From positions 374,001 to 434,000 of the forward strand of contig CAJNDS010000835.1 of the NCBI GenBank assembly GCA_905221605.1: DNA of 60,000 nucleotides, in the 5' to 3' direction. Each line of letters opens with the position of its first letter. The first letter of the stretch is position 1. Both the position numbers and the translations under genes were made by a program. This document shows, piece by piece, positions 20,804 to 33,137 of this stretch. The notes under the pieces are model-generated. The model ran no database searches, was not told where the DNA came from, and saw nothing but the letters and a program-made list of their open reading frames with translations. This DNA is from Symbiodinium natans (taxonomy: Eukaryota > Sar > Dinophyceae > Suessiales > Symbiodiniaceae).

Positions 20804-23307
20804 ATGGAAACGGCTACGATGCCTGTGCACTCCGAGACAGAAGTCGGGAATGGAGAGCTGTGTGTGCCAATGCGTGGCAGCATGTGCCATGAGTCCGAGG
20901 CTCCATGGAAAGGATTCTTACACCCAGAAGTCGGAGATGACAAGCCGTTCATCAACAACTCGAACAACGCCCGACCTAAATCCGAGCTGTTGACAAACAA
21001 TTCCGGCAGCAATGTGAAACCGGAGTCCAAAATATGGCAAGGCAAGGCCGTGAACGAAGAGATCAGCAATGTCATTGCGCAAGATGGCATTAGTCAAGCG
21101 CCAGTGACCTTGTTGCGACCGCTTGCACAAGGGGCTGAGCACAATATGTGCGCCAAAGATGTGAAGACCACCCAAAACACCCAGACCAGCCAGACGCAAC
21201 CCGCCTCAATGACATGGAACGCAAATCGAAGCTTGGAGGGCATCCCGCTGTCCAACGGATTGCAAACGTTGACTTTTGGCAGGGGCTTCAATCAGAGTTT
21301 GGTTGGCGTCACGCTGCCAAGCAGCCTTCGCACTTTGACCTTTGGCGAGTCCTTCAACCAAAGCTTAGAAAGTGTCACTTTTCCAAGTGGCCTACAGACT
21401 CTAATTTTTGGCGATAGGTTCAACCAGAGCTTGAACGGTGTGATGTTGCCAGATAGCTTGCAGACGCTGGCTTTTGGCAGTGACTTCGACAGGAGTTTGG
21501 ATGATGTCGTGCTGCCCAGCGGCCTGCAGACGTTGACCTTCGGCAGGGACTTCAATCAGAGCTTGGAGGATGTGACACTTCCCAGCGATCTACGCACATT
21601 GATCTTCGGTGATTACTCGGACGAGAGCTTGCGGAATGTCAAGCTGCCGAGCAGTCTTCAAACATTGATGCTCGGCAAGTATTGCAATCTGAGCTTGGAG
21701 ACGGTGGCGCTTCCTGAGTCGTTGCGGACATTGACTTTCGGCGAGCGTTTCAATCAAAGCCTCAAGGGCATCACGCTCCCCAGTGGCTTGCAGACACTTA
21801 TCTTCGGCGATGCTTTCGATCAGAGTCTGGAAGGTGTTCTTCTTCCGAGCAGTTTGTTGACGTTGACTTTTGGCAGTGATTTCAATCAGAGCATGGAGTT
21901 TGTCAACTTGCCCAGCAAGTTGCAGATGCTGATCTTCGGCTCCGATTTCAATCAAAGTCTGAAGTCTGTTTCATGGCCAAACAGCTTGGAGACCTTGACA
22001 TTACGGGGAAATTACAATCAGAGTCTGGAGGGCGTGGCGTTGCCAGACAGTCTGATCAGTTTGACCTTCGGCTGGAATTTTAATCAGAGCTTGCAAGCCG
22101 TCAAGCTGCCCAGAAACCTGCAGACCTTGACCTTCGGCAACGATTTCAACCAGAGCCTAGGCTGGATTTGACACTAACTTTTAGGTTTTAGGGCGTTTAG
22201 GGTTAAAGCACTGTCCATTCAATAAGGCTTTTAGGAACTGTATTCGCAACAAGAGGTGGATCATGTTCAACATTGGTTTTCACTACAACCCACAAAGCAC
22301 GTGCTAATCCACAAGTGGCTTTAACCAAAACACGTACATAACCAGAAACCTTTTAAAGACTAAAGACCCTTGTTGAAAACCGCGTAAAGAATGCGCCAAG
22401 CCCCCCCCCCCCCCACCCAAAGCAGTTCCCGAAGCAACATCCGGGGAAACCCTAAACCCTAAACCCTAAACCACAGGAGCCTGAGGGATGTGGTCCTGCC
22501 GTGTGGCCTTCAGACCTTGACCTTTGGCCGCCTTTGGCAAACAAGCTTTGGGCTTTCGCAAGGGTTTGGAGTTTGAGGGGTTGGGGTTTGTCTTCGAGAA
22601 TGCTTGGGGTTTGTCTTCGAGAATGCTTCTTATGGGATGGGGGTTTAGTGTTTGGGTTCATGTCTAGAAGAGCTATGGAAGATGATGAACATGAAGAAAG
22701 AGAAAGAACGAACAAAAAACACGGTTTACTCCCGAAATCGGACCTCGGCATAAGGCATCGTCATCATTCGACACCGCGCATAATTTACATTTAAGACTTG
22801 AAGACACATCATGACACAGAAACGACTCGTAACACTCCAGCAGCAACTGTGAGGACATTCGGCTGGAAGTTCAACCAGAGCTTGCAGGGTGTGACTTTGC
22901 CTGAGAGCCTTGAGACATTAACCTTTGGCAGTGATTTCAATGAGCCTTTAAACGGCATCACCTTGCCGGGCAGTTTGCGCATGTTGACATTCTGTGGGGA
23001 CTTCAATCAAAGCTTGGATGACGCCAAGTTGCCAAGCAGCCTACAGGCGTTGACTTTCGGCTGGTGTTTCAATCAGAGTTTAGAAGCTGTTGCGCTGCCA
23101 AGCAGCCTGCACACGCTGATCTTAGGTGCGAATTTCAACCAGAGCCTGCAAGGCGTCGAGCTGCCAAGCAGCCTCCGGACATTGAAGCTTCGTGGGCGGT
23201 ATAGCCATAGCCTCCAAGATGTCTCGCTGCCAAGCAGCCTCCAGACATTGACCATTGGTGAATCCATCATTTCTGGAGCCGAAGTCGCGAAGCACCGAAC
23301 TACCTGA
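20804..23307 (+). CDS. FNIP-repeat protein
   Basis: Exons: 20804-22152, 22477-22518, 22854-23249 (or on to a TGA at 23305-23307). The ATG at 20804 gives about 135 residues of low-complexity, Asn/Ser/Gln-rich sequence, then about 21 tandem copies of a 22-residue repeat with consensus xLPSSLQTLTFGxxFNQSLxxV. This matches the FNIP repeat, a leucine-rich-repeat relative used for protein-protein contacts in Dictyostelium and algae; no catalytic domain is seen. The two introns restore the repeat exactly: ...FNQ|SLRDVVLPCGLQTL|TFGWKFNQSL. Both begin with GA and end with AG, and the bases after the donor resemble those after the acceptor (GAGCCT/GAGCCT; GACCTTTGGC/GACATTCGGC). At 23250 the same CAGACATT|GACC context recurs, so another intron may start there and the 3' end is uncertain. 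No signal peptide or membrane segment is seen. Confidence 0.85.
22448..22473 (+). repeat. CCCTAAA array at the 3' end of FNIP intron 1
   Basis: Three to four CCCTAAA units run directly into the acceptor CCACAG at 22476. Confidence 0.8.
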
Positions 23308-23808
23308 TAGCCTGAGGGACCACATGGGCCCTAGAAAGCTTAAAGGGTTTATGATCCATATACCTTCATAAGGATTACGTAGAGCATACAGGGTAGACGA
23401 CCCCCATTTTTGGGGCTCATTTGGTCCCCAAGAGGAGTCGCGCTGCCAAGCAGCCTGCACCTGCAGTCCACCTCCGGGCTTCTGGCAGTCCCTGATTTCA
23501 GTATCGTAACCTGCTGTTGCGTTGCCCAGCAGCTGAAGACCTTGATCCTTTCTGCGGGGATTTGTTGCTGCAGCTTTTGAAGGTTTTGTGCGGAAAAGTA
23601 GCTTTGCGGCGTCTTGAGTCTCAGGGGTTTAGGGTTTAAGGTTTTGGACTTGACGTCCAGGGTTTAGGGCACCTTACTGTGGTCCGCTTGCAAGAGATTC
23701 CCCCAGCCCCAACGAGATCATTCTTAAACTGAGCCACGATGCGTAGATGATTCGTGTCGGCCAGATGCAAGTCCGACTGAACCCCAAGCCCCAAGCCCCG
23801 AACCCCAG

Positions 23809-23890
23809 ACCCTAAACCCCTAAACCCCTAAACCCCTAAACCCCTAAACCCCTAAACCCCTAAACCCCTAAACCCCTAAACCCTAAACCG
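23809..23890 (+). repeat. CCCCTAAA array
   Basis: Nine or ten eight-base CCCCTAAA units followed by CCCTAAA, an expanded-G variant of the usual repeat. Confidence 0.9.
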
Positions 23891-24146
23891 TAGCCTAAAC
23901 CCCAAAATGTGGACTCCCGCCTTCAGCGCTGTTGGATGAGGCTGTAGGGTTTAGTTTAGGGTTTGGGGTTTAGGGTTTGGGGTTTGGGGGTTATGTTTTA
24001 GGGTTTGAAGGTTATGATGTGGGGCCTCAAACACTGAACACTAAACACTAACCAGACTAAACACCAAACGCTGAACCCGCAATCGTTGCTGCATCGCAGG
24101 GCCGGCGATGATGCGGGTTCAGGTTTCAGGGGTTTAGGGTTTCGGC

Positions 24147-24245
24147 TCGGAAGGGGAGGAGTTGAGCCTGGGGACTGCTCTTGCCTAGGTGTGCCGTAGG
24201 GAGGTCGGGAATGAGGTTCCCTGACATAAGGGCTGAGAGGCTACA
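24147..24245 (+). repeat. dispersed repeat R2, copy 2
   Basis: It is the counterpart of 20275-20365, sharing the TGCCTAGGT...GGGAGGTCGGGAATG...TTCCCTGA order. Confidence 0.45.
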
Positions 24246-25823
24246 GCAATGACAACGAGCGACGTTGATTTGATAGTTGTTGAGCATGCTACGATTCTTC
24301 TGAATGCCCCACATGATGCTCCGGGGTCTCCTCTCCTGAGCGGGAAGTGGTTTGTTCGCACGTCGATGTTGATGCAGACATCATGTAGTTTGTTACCTTA
24401 TAATTAGGGGTTTGTGCATTTTGTAACTAGTCGTCTTTTGCCTAGTCTTATGCAGAACCCTGGTGTCATGCACCGGCGTGTGATTACTTGGTATGTTGTG
24501 TGGCTGACGTCGCGGGTGCTGTCTGATGCCTTTAGCTAAGTTGATCTAAGTTGTCTTGGCCGGTCGTAGGATGTGGTAGTGACACGGCCGAGCGATAAGA
24601 CAAGTTTTCGCCACGCTGAATTGGATCTAAGCTTGGGAAGTCACATGAGGATGCCAATGGCACATGCCAGTTTGTATCCGTAGTGTGGCATCAGGCTGCT
24701 AGGCAGGCAGGTGGCAAACAGAAGGCGAACACACCCAGGAATACTTCCCGGGAGTTAGGGACCTCGGGGAGTAAATTCTGTGTAAATTCCCGACGTTTCG
24801 CGGCCTAATTCTGCCAAGGCCTTAGCCCTGACCTGCTCAGACCCTCAACACCAAGACAAGACAGCTTGTCATTTTGGTTGGTTCTATGTCAAGGTCGCCG
24901 AGAATAGTTTATGTTTTTGAAACGCGTTCCGACATTGTTTGCGTTGAGTAAAGCTGAACTTCAGGCCAGCCCCAATGCCGACGGAGCAGCTTCTGGCGAG
25001 TATCAGCTCTGCCGCATCCGCTGCGAGTGGCGGCCAGTGCAGCTCGAATTCATGAGCGAGCGTTGCTTCATTATCCTCTGTCGTCAGGCCTGTATCCACA
25101 AGTTTCTAGGAGAAGTGCTCAAATACATGTCTGAAAACATGCTGTGTGCATGTGGCGAGGAAACCTGTGGCCTGTGATCTTGCGATGCCAGGGCATCACG
25201 GAGTATGTCATACGCCGTCAGCATTGTCTCTTAGGGACGCGAGTCCTCAGAGCCAAGCCTATAACCTTTATAAATTATAGGCCTTAGGCTGCAACCCCTA
25301 GACGGGTGGCAACAAAAATCCCGTCGGGGCTTGCCAGGTACAGGAAGGTGGTGGATGCCGAGTTTCAGGAGGCGGAGTGCCCCAACCCGAACTCTTGCAA
25401 CCACACCAACATCCCCCTCAAGTCCTTGTTTCCGGCGCTTAAACTCCCCAACCAAAAGGATTCTGTGATCCTAAGCCATGAGAACCCTCTTGCGCATTTT
25501 GCTTGGGTATGGGCAGTTCATCGACTGAACGAAGGAGGCTGGCAGACTTTTCAGTTGAAAAGGGCCGAGCTATTGTAAGGAAGCGCCTGAGTAGCACCTG
25601 AGAAGCTGAATGGATTGGCAAACCTAGGCAGGTGATCCAAAGCCCTCCTTAGATGAGCAGCCCTGTCAAAGAACGACCCCCTTAAATTGGTGCCCTCATT
25701 GAACCCTAAACCCGCCCTATAAATCCTATAAAAACCCTACAAACCCTACCAACCCTCTAAACGCCACAAACCATATAAACCCTACAAACCCTAGAAACCC
25801 CGTCGAATGAAAATTCGCCTCAG

Positions 25824-28800
25824 GATGAGGCAGGAGCCCCCGAGCCTGTCGAGCTCTTCTACGTCCCCGCCACCAGCCGCGACAGCCTCGGTTGGATTTT
25901 GGCTCTCGCGTGCTCTTCCGGTTTACGGGGTTAAGGGTTTTAAGTTCGTGAGGGTTCAGAGGCCTGGATGTAAAAAAGTTCGTGAGGGTGTAGTTGTCTT
26001 GGTTCCTCTGGAATTCTTGCCCGGCAGTTCGAACAGGCCAGGGATTTCCAGTTCAAGTTATATGTTTGCTGAAGCCCCCTCGCTTTGCAGCCGACCTTGC
26101 TAGCTTGGCAACTCATGCACCTTGGCAGGACTCGTGCTCGGTGATCTGCTACATTCCATCCCTACATATCATCGAAAGCGCTAAACATGAAGGAACTTCC
26201 CTACCCTGAGCGCTGCTCGTCTAAGATGTTGGGGAAAATAGCGCACGGGGGGTGCCTGTGGGTGTACGCTCGATGTTTCGGCCCTTCCCTATTCCTGAAG
26301 AGTTCAGCGGAGCACTACAGAGTGACATGTTTTCCATAAGGAGCTGCACCAAACATTCAGCCAATTCCCTTCATTAAACAATTTCCCCAGAGATTGCTTC
26401 ATGCTTCGGGCTAGACCCTTTCCTAAACATTTTGGCCGGGCCGACATCTTTTTCCTAAACTTCAAACAGGCATGCCCAACCACTAAAGAGTTACTCTAGG
26501 ATTTTCGCAGAACATCAACCACCCAGCCCTATTCCTTATCACGTAATACCTACGCCTAAGGTCTATTCCAAAACGTTATTCGTTTGGCGTTTAAGCCTGC
26601 GTTCTACTAATTGAAGCCACGCCAAAACCTCATAAACATCTGCTACAGTTCTTACGGACATGCATTAGTATTTAGATTTCAACAGATAATACACAACATC
26701 TTTCTACACACTCACAGCCACACACGCAATTACATATACAAGTATGCGTACATATATATATATATGTAAGATAGCAGTTGAGACTATTATATATAGTACA
26801 CGATGTGTAAGAGTTATTCTGTATGCATCATATTCTTACTGTTACTCTAGCGAATAGGTATTATTATTGTTATTATGATTATTAGTATTAGTATTAGTAT
26901 GCGTGTTAGTATGCGTATTCGTACTAGTAGTAGTATTAGTATTAGTATTCGTACTCGTATTCGTATTAGTGTTAGTGTTAGTATTAGTCTTAGTATTAGT
27001 ATTAGTATCAGTATCAGAATTACAATCACTCTTCTTCTTCTTCGTCTTCTTACTGTTTCTATTATTATTATTGTTATTATTATTGTATGTGTATGTGTGT
27101 GGTTCAAGGCCCCCCCCCCCCCCCCCAAAAAAAAAAAAACCTCGTGGCTTGTCTCAGGCAAGCGGAGCTCCGGGCACTGGGAGATCCGGCTCCAGGGCCG
27201 GACGGGAACACTCCTGGAGAGCCTCCGAGGCCCCCTTTTTGGGGGGGAGTCTTGGGGTTTTTAGGGTTGAGTTTTAGGAGTTTTAGGGTTTTCAGGGTTT
27301 TTAGGGTTTTAGGGAGAGAGGATTTAGGAGTTAGGAGTTTTAGGGTTTTGGGGTTTTAGGGTTTTTAGGGTTTCGGGGTTTAGGGTTTCGGGTTTAGGAG
27401 AGCCTCCGAGGCCCTTTTTGGGGGGTTTTAGGGTTTTAGGGTTTTAGGGTTTAGGGTTTTAGGGTTTTAGGGTTTTAGGGTTTTCGGGTTTTAGGGTTTT
27501 AGGGTTTAGGGTTTTGGGTCCTTGGGGGTTTTTTGGGGGGTAGGAGTTTTAGGGGGAGTTTTAGGGAGGGAGGGGTTTTATTAGTTTAGGAGTTTTTTAG
27601 GTTGAGAGGAGTTTTAAGGTATGGGGCTTATGAGTTTTAGGGCTTTGCGCTCACGTGTGGCTTCGGTCCCCCCGTACTTCGACTTACAAGCTTCGGGGAG
27701 CCGAAGGAAGGCACCCCAGGCATTTTGGGGGTTTCCGAAATTAGGGGGTTTAGGGTTTAGGGTTTAGGGTTTAGGGTTTGGTACCTTGTTACTGGTAAAC
27801 TTAGACCGGCTTTCTGAAGCAGCAGGAAAAAGGGGTACCTTCTGGGGGTCCTTATGAAACAGGAGTCCTACTATTTTGCATCTCTAGGGGTCCCCTATTT
27901 TCCTAAACCGATATGTTTCTGAACCCATCCTGCCACTGCAAAGCCCGCGAAGCTTTGGTCGGTTGTTCTCCCCCGCAGCGACAGCCACATCACAGCATTT
28001 AACGCACCTCAACCCCAATGATGTCGTTTTTCTGCAGTCTGCACCCTACATATCCTCGGTGAGGAACACATGTCTGAACACACAAGTCCTAAACCCTAAA
28101 GCCCTGGATCTTTCTTGGATATCCTAAGCTTAAGGCCCTCAATCATCATAGGCATGCCAAGTGCACCCGAGCTTAGAACGGCCCCCCCCCCCCCCCCCCC
28201 CCCCTCCCCTTGGACTAAAATCCACCAAGCACACCATCAAAACGCTGTGCGTTTCCCTTGTTTGCAGGAGATGCCCTCTTGCCGCAGGACCTCGAGTTAG
28301 GCTTCAGGGTTTTGGATCCAGAAAATCCTAGTAGGGCAGCCACACTCTCCTAGACAGAGCCAGGGATTGTGAGTTCACGGCCCTACCGAACCCATCCGAA
28401 CTCATGCTCTTGTATTCGACGAGCCCTGCAATTCATGGCATCTCACCAAGGCTTGCAACCCTGGAAAGCACGTAGAAGCCTGGAAAGTCTGCCTTCTCAT
28501 CCTTGGCCCCTAAGCATCCCAAAGCGAACAATCGAGACGTGTGGGTGCAGGGGTGGGGGAAAAGAAACCCAGACCCGAAACCGCCCGAAACCCCAAAAAG
28601 CCGAAACCCTCAGATGCTAACTTCGCCGCGCGACCTCCGCAGTTTTTCTTGGGAGGACTTGGGCCCTGCCTTCAAGGTGGTCGACACGCGGCGGGGTCCC
28701 CAGAGCTTTTTAGTGGATTGTGAAAGTTTGTGTCCCAAGCCCCCTAAAACCTGAACCCCAAACCCCAAACCCCAAACCCCAAACCCCAAACCCTAAACCC

Positions 28801-30162
28801 TAAACCCTAAACCCTAAACCCTAAACCCTCTACGTGGGAGCAGACCGAGGCCCATATAAACAAAATCTGTACGAGTGAGTGCCCACTTAGACCGAGGACC
28901 CGCGATGCCCGGCGCTTCACACACCAGCCCCTTGCGCAGTGCCTGGGACAGCTAAGTGGTTTAGGGTTTAGGGTTTAGGGTTTATCATTTGGGGTTTAGG
29001 GTTTAGGGTTTAGGGTTTAGGAGGCTTCGTGAGCCCCTCGTGGAGGGTGAGACAGCCAGAGAGAGAGAGAGAGAGAGAGAGGAAACACGAAGATAGAAAA
29101 TGACTTTCTGAGACCGAAGCGTTTTTCCTACCACACGTGTGTCTTTATGTCCTGTCCCTACCTAAGAGCAAAATCGCACTCATAGGGCTGCAAGTCAAGG
29201 CTGCGGCCCGTGATCGTATAGGTCAGGATGGGCGCCGATGTCTTGCAAGGGGGTTTGCACGAACTAACTTTGACGCGGCGCATCCGTGTACAGGCGTCCC
29301 CTGAGGCCGAGAAAGAAAAAGAGAGATACAGAACGACAGGATCAGGAGAACATAGAGTTCAACTCACGGTGTAGAGGATGTGTGGGTTACGGCTTCAATG
29401 TTTTCAATTGGCTGGCATGAGAGGCGCAGCTTAAGCGTAGTCCAGGAACCTAAATAATGAACAAGATGATCTCCTTTGTGACCCTATGCATTCTTCATGT
29501 AAGCTACCAAAATGCCCAGTCAATGAAAGAGGCCTCTAAATATGGTGCAGATGAGGCTGGTGTCGGAGGTCGTGGATGATTTCGAGCAGGACCAGCAAGA
29601 CCAGCCATCACAAGGTGGGAAGCATCCAAATCAGAAGCATGCCTCAAAGGGCTCAAAGGGCACATCGTTCAAGGGTTTGTGAGTGCAAGCTTTCAAAGAT
29701 ACTTGTGCGTGTATCTGTGGGGTGTCCTGTTCCGGGGATGCTCGCCATAGAGCCCCATATTCTGGTACTCCAAAGCATGAACTGAGGCTCATGGGGAGGG
29801 TTTCGATCGGAGTCGGTTTAGGGTTTAGGGTTTCGGGCTTCCAGTGCTCTGACCCAGGTGGGGTAGACAACATCCAGGACCATCGCGCGATCACCAGCGT
29901 CATCCGCCGGTGGCACGTCTCGCGCTTCAACTGGGTCGTGGCCGCTGCCGGGCTGCACTCTCACGGTTTAGGGTTTAGGGTTTAGGGTTTAGGGTTTAGG
30001 GCGCCTAATCTTGAGGGGCCGGGGAGGTTGTGCCAAGTTTGGTAGGAGTCCGCGTGTGTAGCTGAAAGCTCAGAATGCTGTGACGAAGCGTTCTGATGCT
30101 GATGCTTTTCGGCAGCAAGTGCCGAAGAAGGCTGCCCCAACAAATTTTATATGGTTTTTTGA
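25824..30162 (+). CDS. tentative multi-exon gene of unknown function
   Basis: Exons that agree in phase: 25824-25920 (DEAGAPEPVELFYVPATSRD...), 28268-28295, 28643-28721 (SWEDLGPAFKVVDTRRGPQS), 28841-28874 (QTEAHINKICT), then 29551-29614 (MRLVSEVVDDFEQDQQDQPS), 29858-29965 (DHRAITSVIRRWHVSRFNWV...) and a possible last exon 30116-30162 ending in TGA. Between 28874 and 29551 two frames are open: one joins 28891-28946 in phase, the other reads EDPRCPALHTPAPCAVPGTA up to 28958 and continues after a 65-bp TTTAGGG-type interval at 29024. I cannot choose between them. No domain is recognised. The 2.3-kb first intron holds microsatellites and degenerate TTTAGGG tracts. The exon 25824 is probably not the first. 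Confidence 0.4.
26750..27135 (+). repeat. microsatellite cluster
   Basis: (AT)n at 26753-26770, a (TATTAG)n/(TATTCG)n tract at 26870-27010, TTATTA runs to 27085 and a poly-C/poly-A run at 27109-27139. Open frames rich in Ser/Ile or Val/Leu over this tract are artefacts. Confidence 0.85.
27240..27780 (+). repeat. degenerate TTTAGGG tracts
   Basis: Many TTTTAGGG/TTTAGGG units interrupted by short unique words, ending with a cleaner array at 27748-27780. It is inside the long intron 25921-28267. Confidence 0.8.
28722..28840 (+). repeat. short intron rich in CCCCAAA and CCCTAAA repeats
   Basis: GA donor (GAAAGTTTG) and acceptor TACGTGGGAG bound a 119-bp interval; 28750-28830 is five or six CCCCAAA units followed by CCCTAAA units. 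The flanking exons are both in phase 0. Confidence 0.55.
28959..29023 (+). repeat. 65-bp TTTAGGG interval, possible mini-intron
   Basis: It begins GTTTAGGG and ends TTTAGGAG, with one TATCATTTGGGG interruption. The flanking frames (...PGTAKW | LREPLVEG) would join in phase. Confidence 0.5.
29966..30001 (+). repeat. TTTAGGG array starting at a 5' splice site
   Basis: The exon frame ending ...AGLHSH runs straight into GTTTAGGG repeated about five times. Confidence 0.7.
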
Positions 30163-33083
30163 GGGCAGTCGATTGGCATGCTGTGTGTCGCAAGATCTCT
30201 GGATTGACCCAGTAGGCTGGCAGCTAGAATCTCTAGCTTCCGGTATCAAGCGTTCTGCATCGACCAGTCATGATGGCAGCGCACGCAGGGCGCCGCAATA
30301 ATAAGACCATGGAAGTGCATTGATTCTCTATTAGACACAATAGGCTGCAGATCCCTGAGGTGCTGTAGCTTCGCAGCTCAGCAAGCAAAACAAGAAGCCT
30401 GCCGACAGATTTTTGACACCTCCCGCCCCCCCCCCCCCCCCCCGAAAACATTTTCTTTAAATGTGGCGGTGTTTGCCCATACGAAAACCACCGTAATGGA
30501 AAGTAGTCTTCCGGCGGGCTTCTCGACGAATAAAAACTCTTTAAATGTGGAGGTATTAATTTAGAAAAACGTGATCGGATGATACTAACAGTCCTTAATA
30601 GGGATTATAGTATTTTCTATTATAATCCTTAAGGACTGTGGGTATTAGCGGCAACATCCGAAGATCTCCATCTTAACCCGAAGAAAGCCACAGGTGCGGG
30701 GTGTGAATTGCTGTTCGCAGCTGCTGGGCGAGCCAAGCAGGATCGATCTGAATCCAGCCCCTTGCTGGCGGTTGGGGGTTTGAGGGTTTGAGGGTTTGGG
30801 GGTTTGAGGGTTTGAGGGTTTGAGGGTTTGAGGGTTTGAGGGTTTGAGGGGTCGTGGCGTTGTGGCGTTGTGGCGTTGTGGCGTTGTGGCGATGGCGCCG
30901 AAGATCAAGTCCTAGGCCCGTTTGTCATGCGCATTCCTGCGGCTAATGCAGGTTTTTCAATGGGCTTCTGGCCCCATGCGTACTGCGTAATGCGCCGAAA
31001 GGGCCCGTGAAATGTTCGGGGACAGCGTAGGCTCGGGGGCCAGGATGCGATTCTGGGCTTAGGGCTTAGGGTTTCGGGTTTGGGGTTTAGGGTTTGTAGG
31101 AGCAACGGTCGAAGCAAAAAGTCCCTTGCAGCAACTCAGGGTTAGGGACCTCGATTGTGTGCACCGATGTTTGCTCGCCTTCTGCCAGACCTGACAAAGC
31201 CCACAGCAGCTGTAATCGCTGCTGTGCGCATATTCGTGGCTTCTCATGTCTGCTTGAGTAGAGTTCGATTCTCGGTTGGGCGATTTTGCAGGCATTGCTC
31301 ACGGACTGCCACTGCGACTTTTGCGGCCGGCAAAGGTGGGGCTTTCATGCAGTAGCCCACACACCAACTTGTATGTGAACGGACTATACGACCTTGGCCA
31401 ACATTTCGCAATTCGAAATTGGCAGTGGCTGCCTGGCGGAGCCTCCCCATAGAGTACCCTACAGGAAGATGTGGTTCCAAAAACTAGACCTCCCGTTTTG
31501 GCCACATTATGAAACGATATTATTGCGTTACTCGATGCCCCCCTCAAGGCACCTCTTCTGCGTGCGCGCGTTCCGAAAGATTGGCGCTTGCCCCACACGC
31601 TGCGAGCGCTGCGCGGCAATGGGCATCAGTGAGGCCAGGGTTAACACACAAAGGCTTCTTTCAGGATAATAAGAATATCAGCACATAACACTATCCGAAT
31701 ATACCAGAATATAAGCATATACCAAGATAGTAACTTAAACAATAGAGCGATACTTCGGCAGAGTGCAGAATGCGTGGGGCCATCCTCTACTCTGCTGAAG
31801 CTCCAGGCTAAGGTTAAGGTCCTAACCTCCTTCCCAATATTAGACAGTCCACAAAATGCTTGTAACATCAACAATATATACATCTATATACATATGTATA
31901 CATGGTAACAAGTATAAATGTACATACATATACATATATGTGTGTCTTTTCAACGGTGGATAGCATAGGGTGAGGAAGGCTTTTTTGGTACTAGGGGGGG
32001 ATTCCTTCTTGACCCCAGAGACACATTGATGCGCGGCTGCGCGCCCGCGGCTGCACACATACGTTGGAGTTTTTGCAAGGATGCGATGCTGTTACGCCGG
32101 CCCAAGGGGTTCTTTCAGAAGCATCGAGCAGCCAGACCATTCACAGATTGAGAATGCGGATTCTTGGTACAGAAATAGAGCCTATATCAGAGGCACTCGA
32201 GCAGAGTGCTGCTTTCCAAAATGGTCGCACTGATATTGGGAGGTATGGCGGACGGACCTAGAGTTGAGCGATGCCCTGAACATCCCTGAACTAGACATGG
32301 CACATCGCTGGCTCGAAGGTGTAGAAAAGTCCAGAAACATGAGCAAGCAAATGCGCAGGACGGTCCACCGGATGGAGCTCGGGCTTGGTTATGGGCTCAT
32401 AGCCGAGGTTGCAGGGGACCCTCGGACCTCCCAAAGTATCTGCCAAGCCAAGCCAAGCCAGCCTGGGCACGGAGGCGTTGGATCAGGCCGCAGTGGACCA
32501 GCGCCCCTCCGCCTGCATTGACAACTTTCATGCTCGGGCCGGCAAGGGGCGGTTTCAATGGTTCCGAAGTGGTAGGAGCAGAGCGGCTGATTTGGTTTGA
32601 CCAGGTTGGTGGTAGCTAGAACCTACCAGAAGAGCTAAGACACAAAATCCAAGTGCCCAGGGCAGATGATGCACGAAGTCTTTTGGTCGTGCCCGAAGTG
32701 CATCGATTACCTCTTTGGCAGCTCGGCGGTCCAAGCTTCAACATCGAGCTGTCTCCGCCCCTTTAAGCAGGATCGGTGTTTCGGGGATTCTTCGACATGT
32801 TTCAAGCCGAAGGTTCGGGGGGTTCAGATGTTGGGTGCTTGGGATGCTTTGGAGTTTTGATAACCTCCTGAGCAAGGCGTTCTGGTGCTGAGCCCTTCAT
32901 TCGAGCTAGACGACGGAGCTACGATTCTGTGCTGTCTGTCGCGATGTAACGCGTGTTTGGTGCCGGTTTGCACCGTTATGCCTTGCGGCTTCAGGGCCAG
33001 CCTCAATCTAAGTGTCCAGGAGTACCGCAGAGCAGTTCTGCGATGTTCTACGCAACCTTCTCAGCTAGCTCCTACGCACTCTT
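30163..33083. other. spacer without recognised genes
   Basis: A poly-C run at 30427-30442 and a (GAGGGTTT)n tract at 30776-30850 followed by four copies of a GTGGCGTT-type unit are present. TIR element copy D is at 30578-30665. Telomere-type units occur at 31065-31100. Open frames at 31155-31669 and 32064-33103 on both strands show no domain and no telling exon boundaries. Confidence 0.4.
30578..30665 (+). mobile_element. TIR element copy D
   Basis: GATACTAACAGTCCTTAATA pairs with TTAAGGACTGTGGGTATTAG about 40 bp later, with AACATC beyond. The outer GGGATGTTCC end is decayed on the left. This copy is intergenic. Confidence 0.5.
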
Positions 33084-33137
33084 GTGCCTACAGCCCTAGT
33101 TAAACCTCGACTTGTCGGATGCCGCGGAATCCACGCG

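Larger units (their letters stand above)
23308..25823. other. spacer with FNIP repeat remnants and telomere-type arrays
   Basis: At 23430-23560 degenerate FNIP words persist (VALPSSLH; a one-base-shifted LPSSLKTLIL), so the ancestral gene was longer or has decayed. An exon-like frame CGLPPSALLDEA at about 23909-23945 lies between CCTAAACC and GTAGGGTTTAG. R2 copy 2 lies at 24147-24245. Open + frames at 24911-25177 and 25306-25578 (ARYRKVVDAEFQEAECPNPN) are possible exons without recognised domains. Confidence 0.4.

Noticed and set aside
26847-27277. Ser/Ile-, Val/Leu- and Arg/Ile-rich frames on both strands
   Set aside because: They follow a (TATTAG)n microsatellite and a poly-C/poly-A run.
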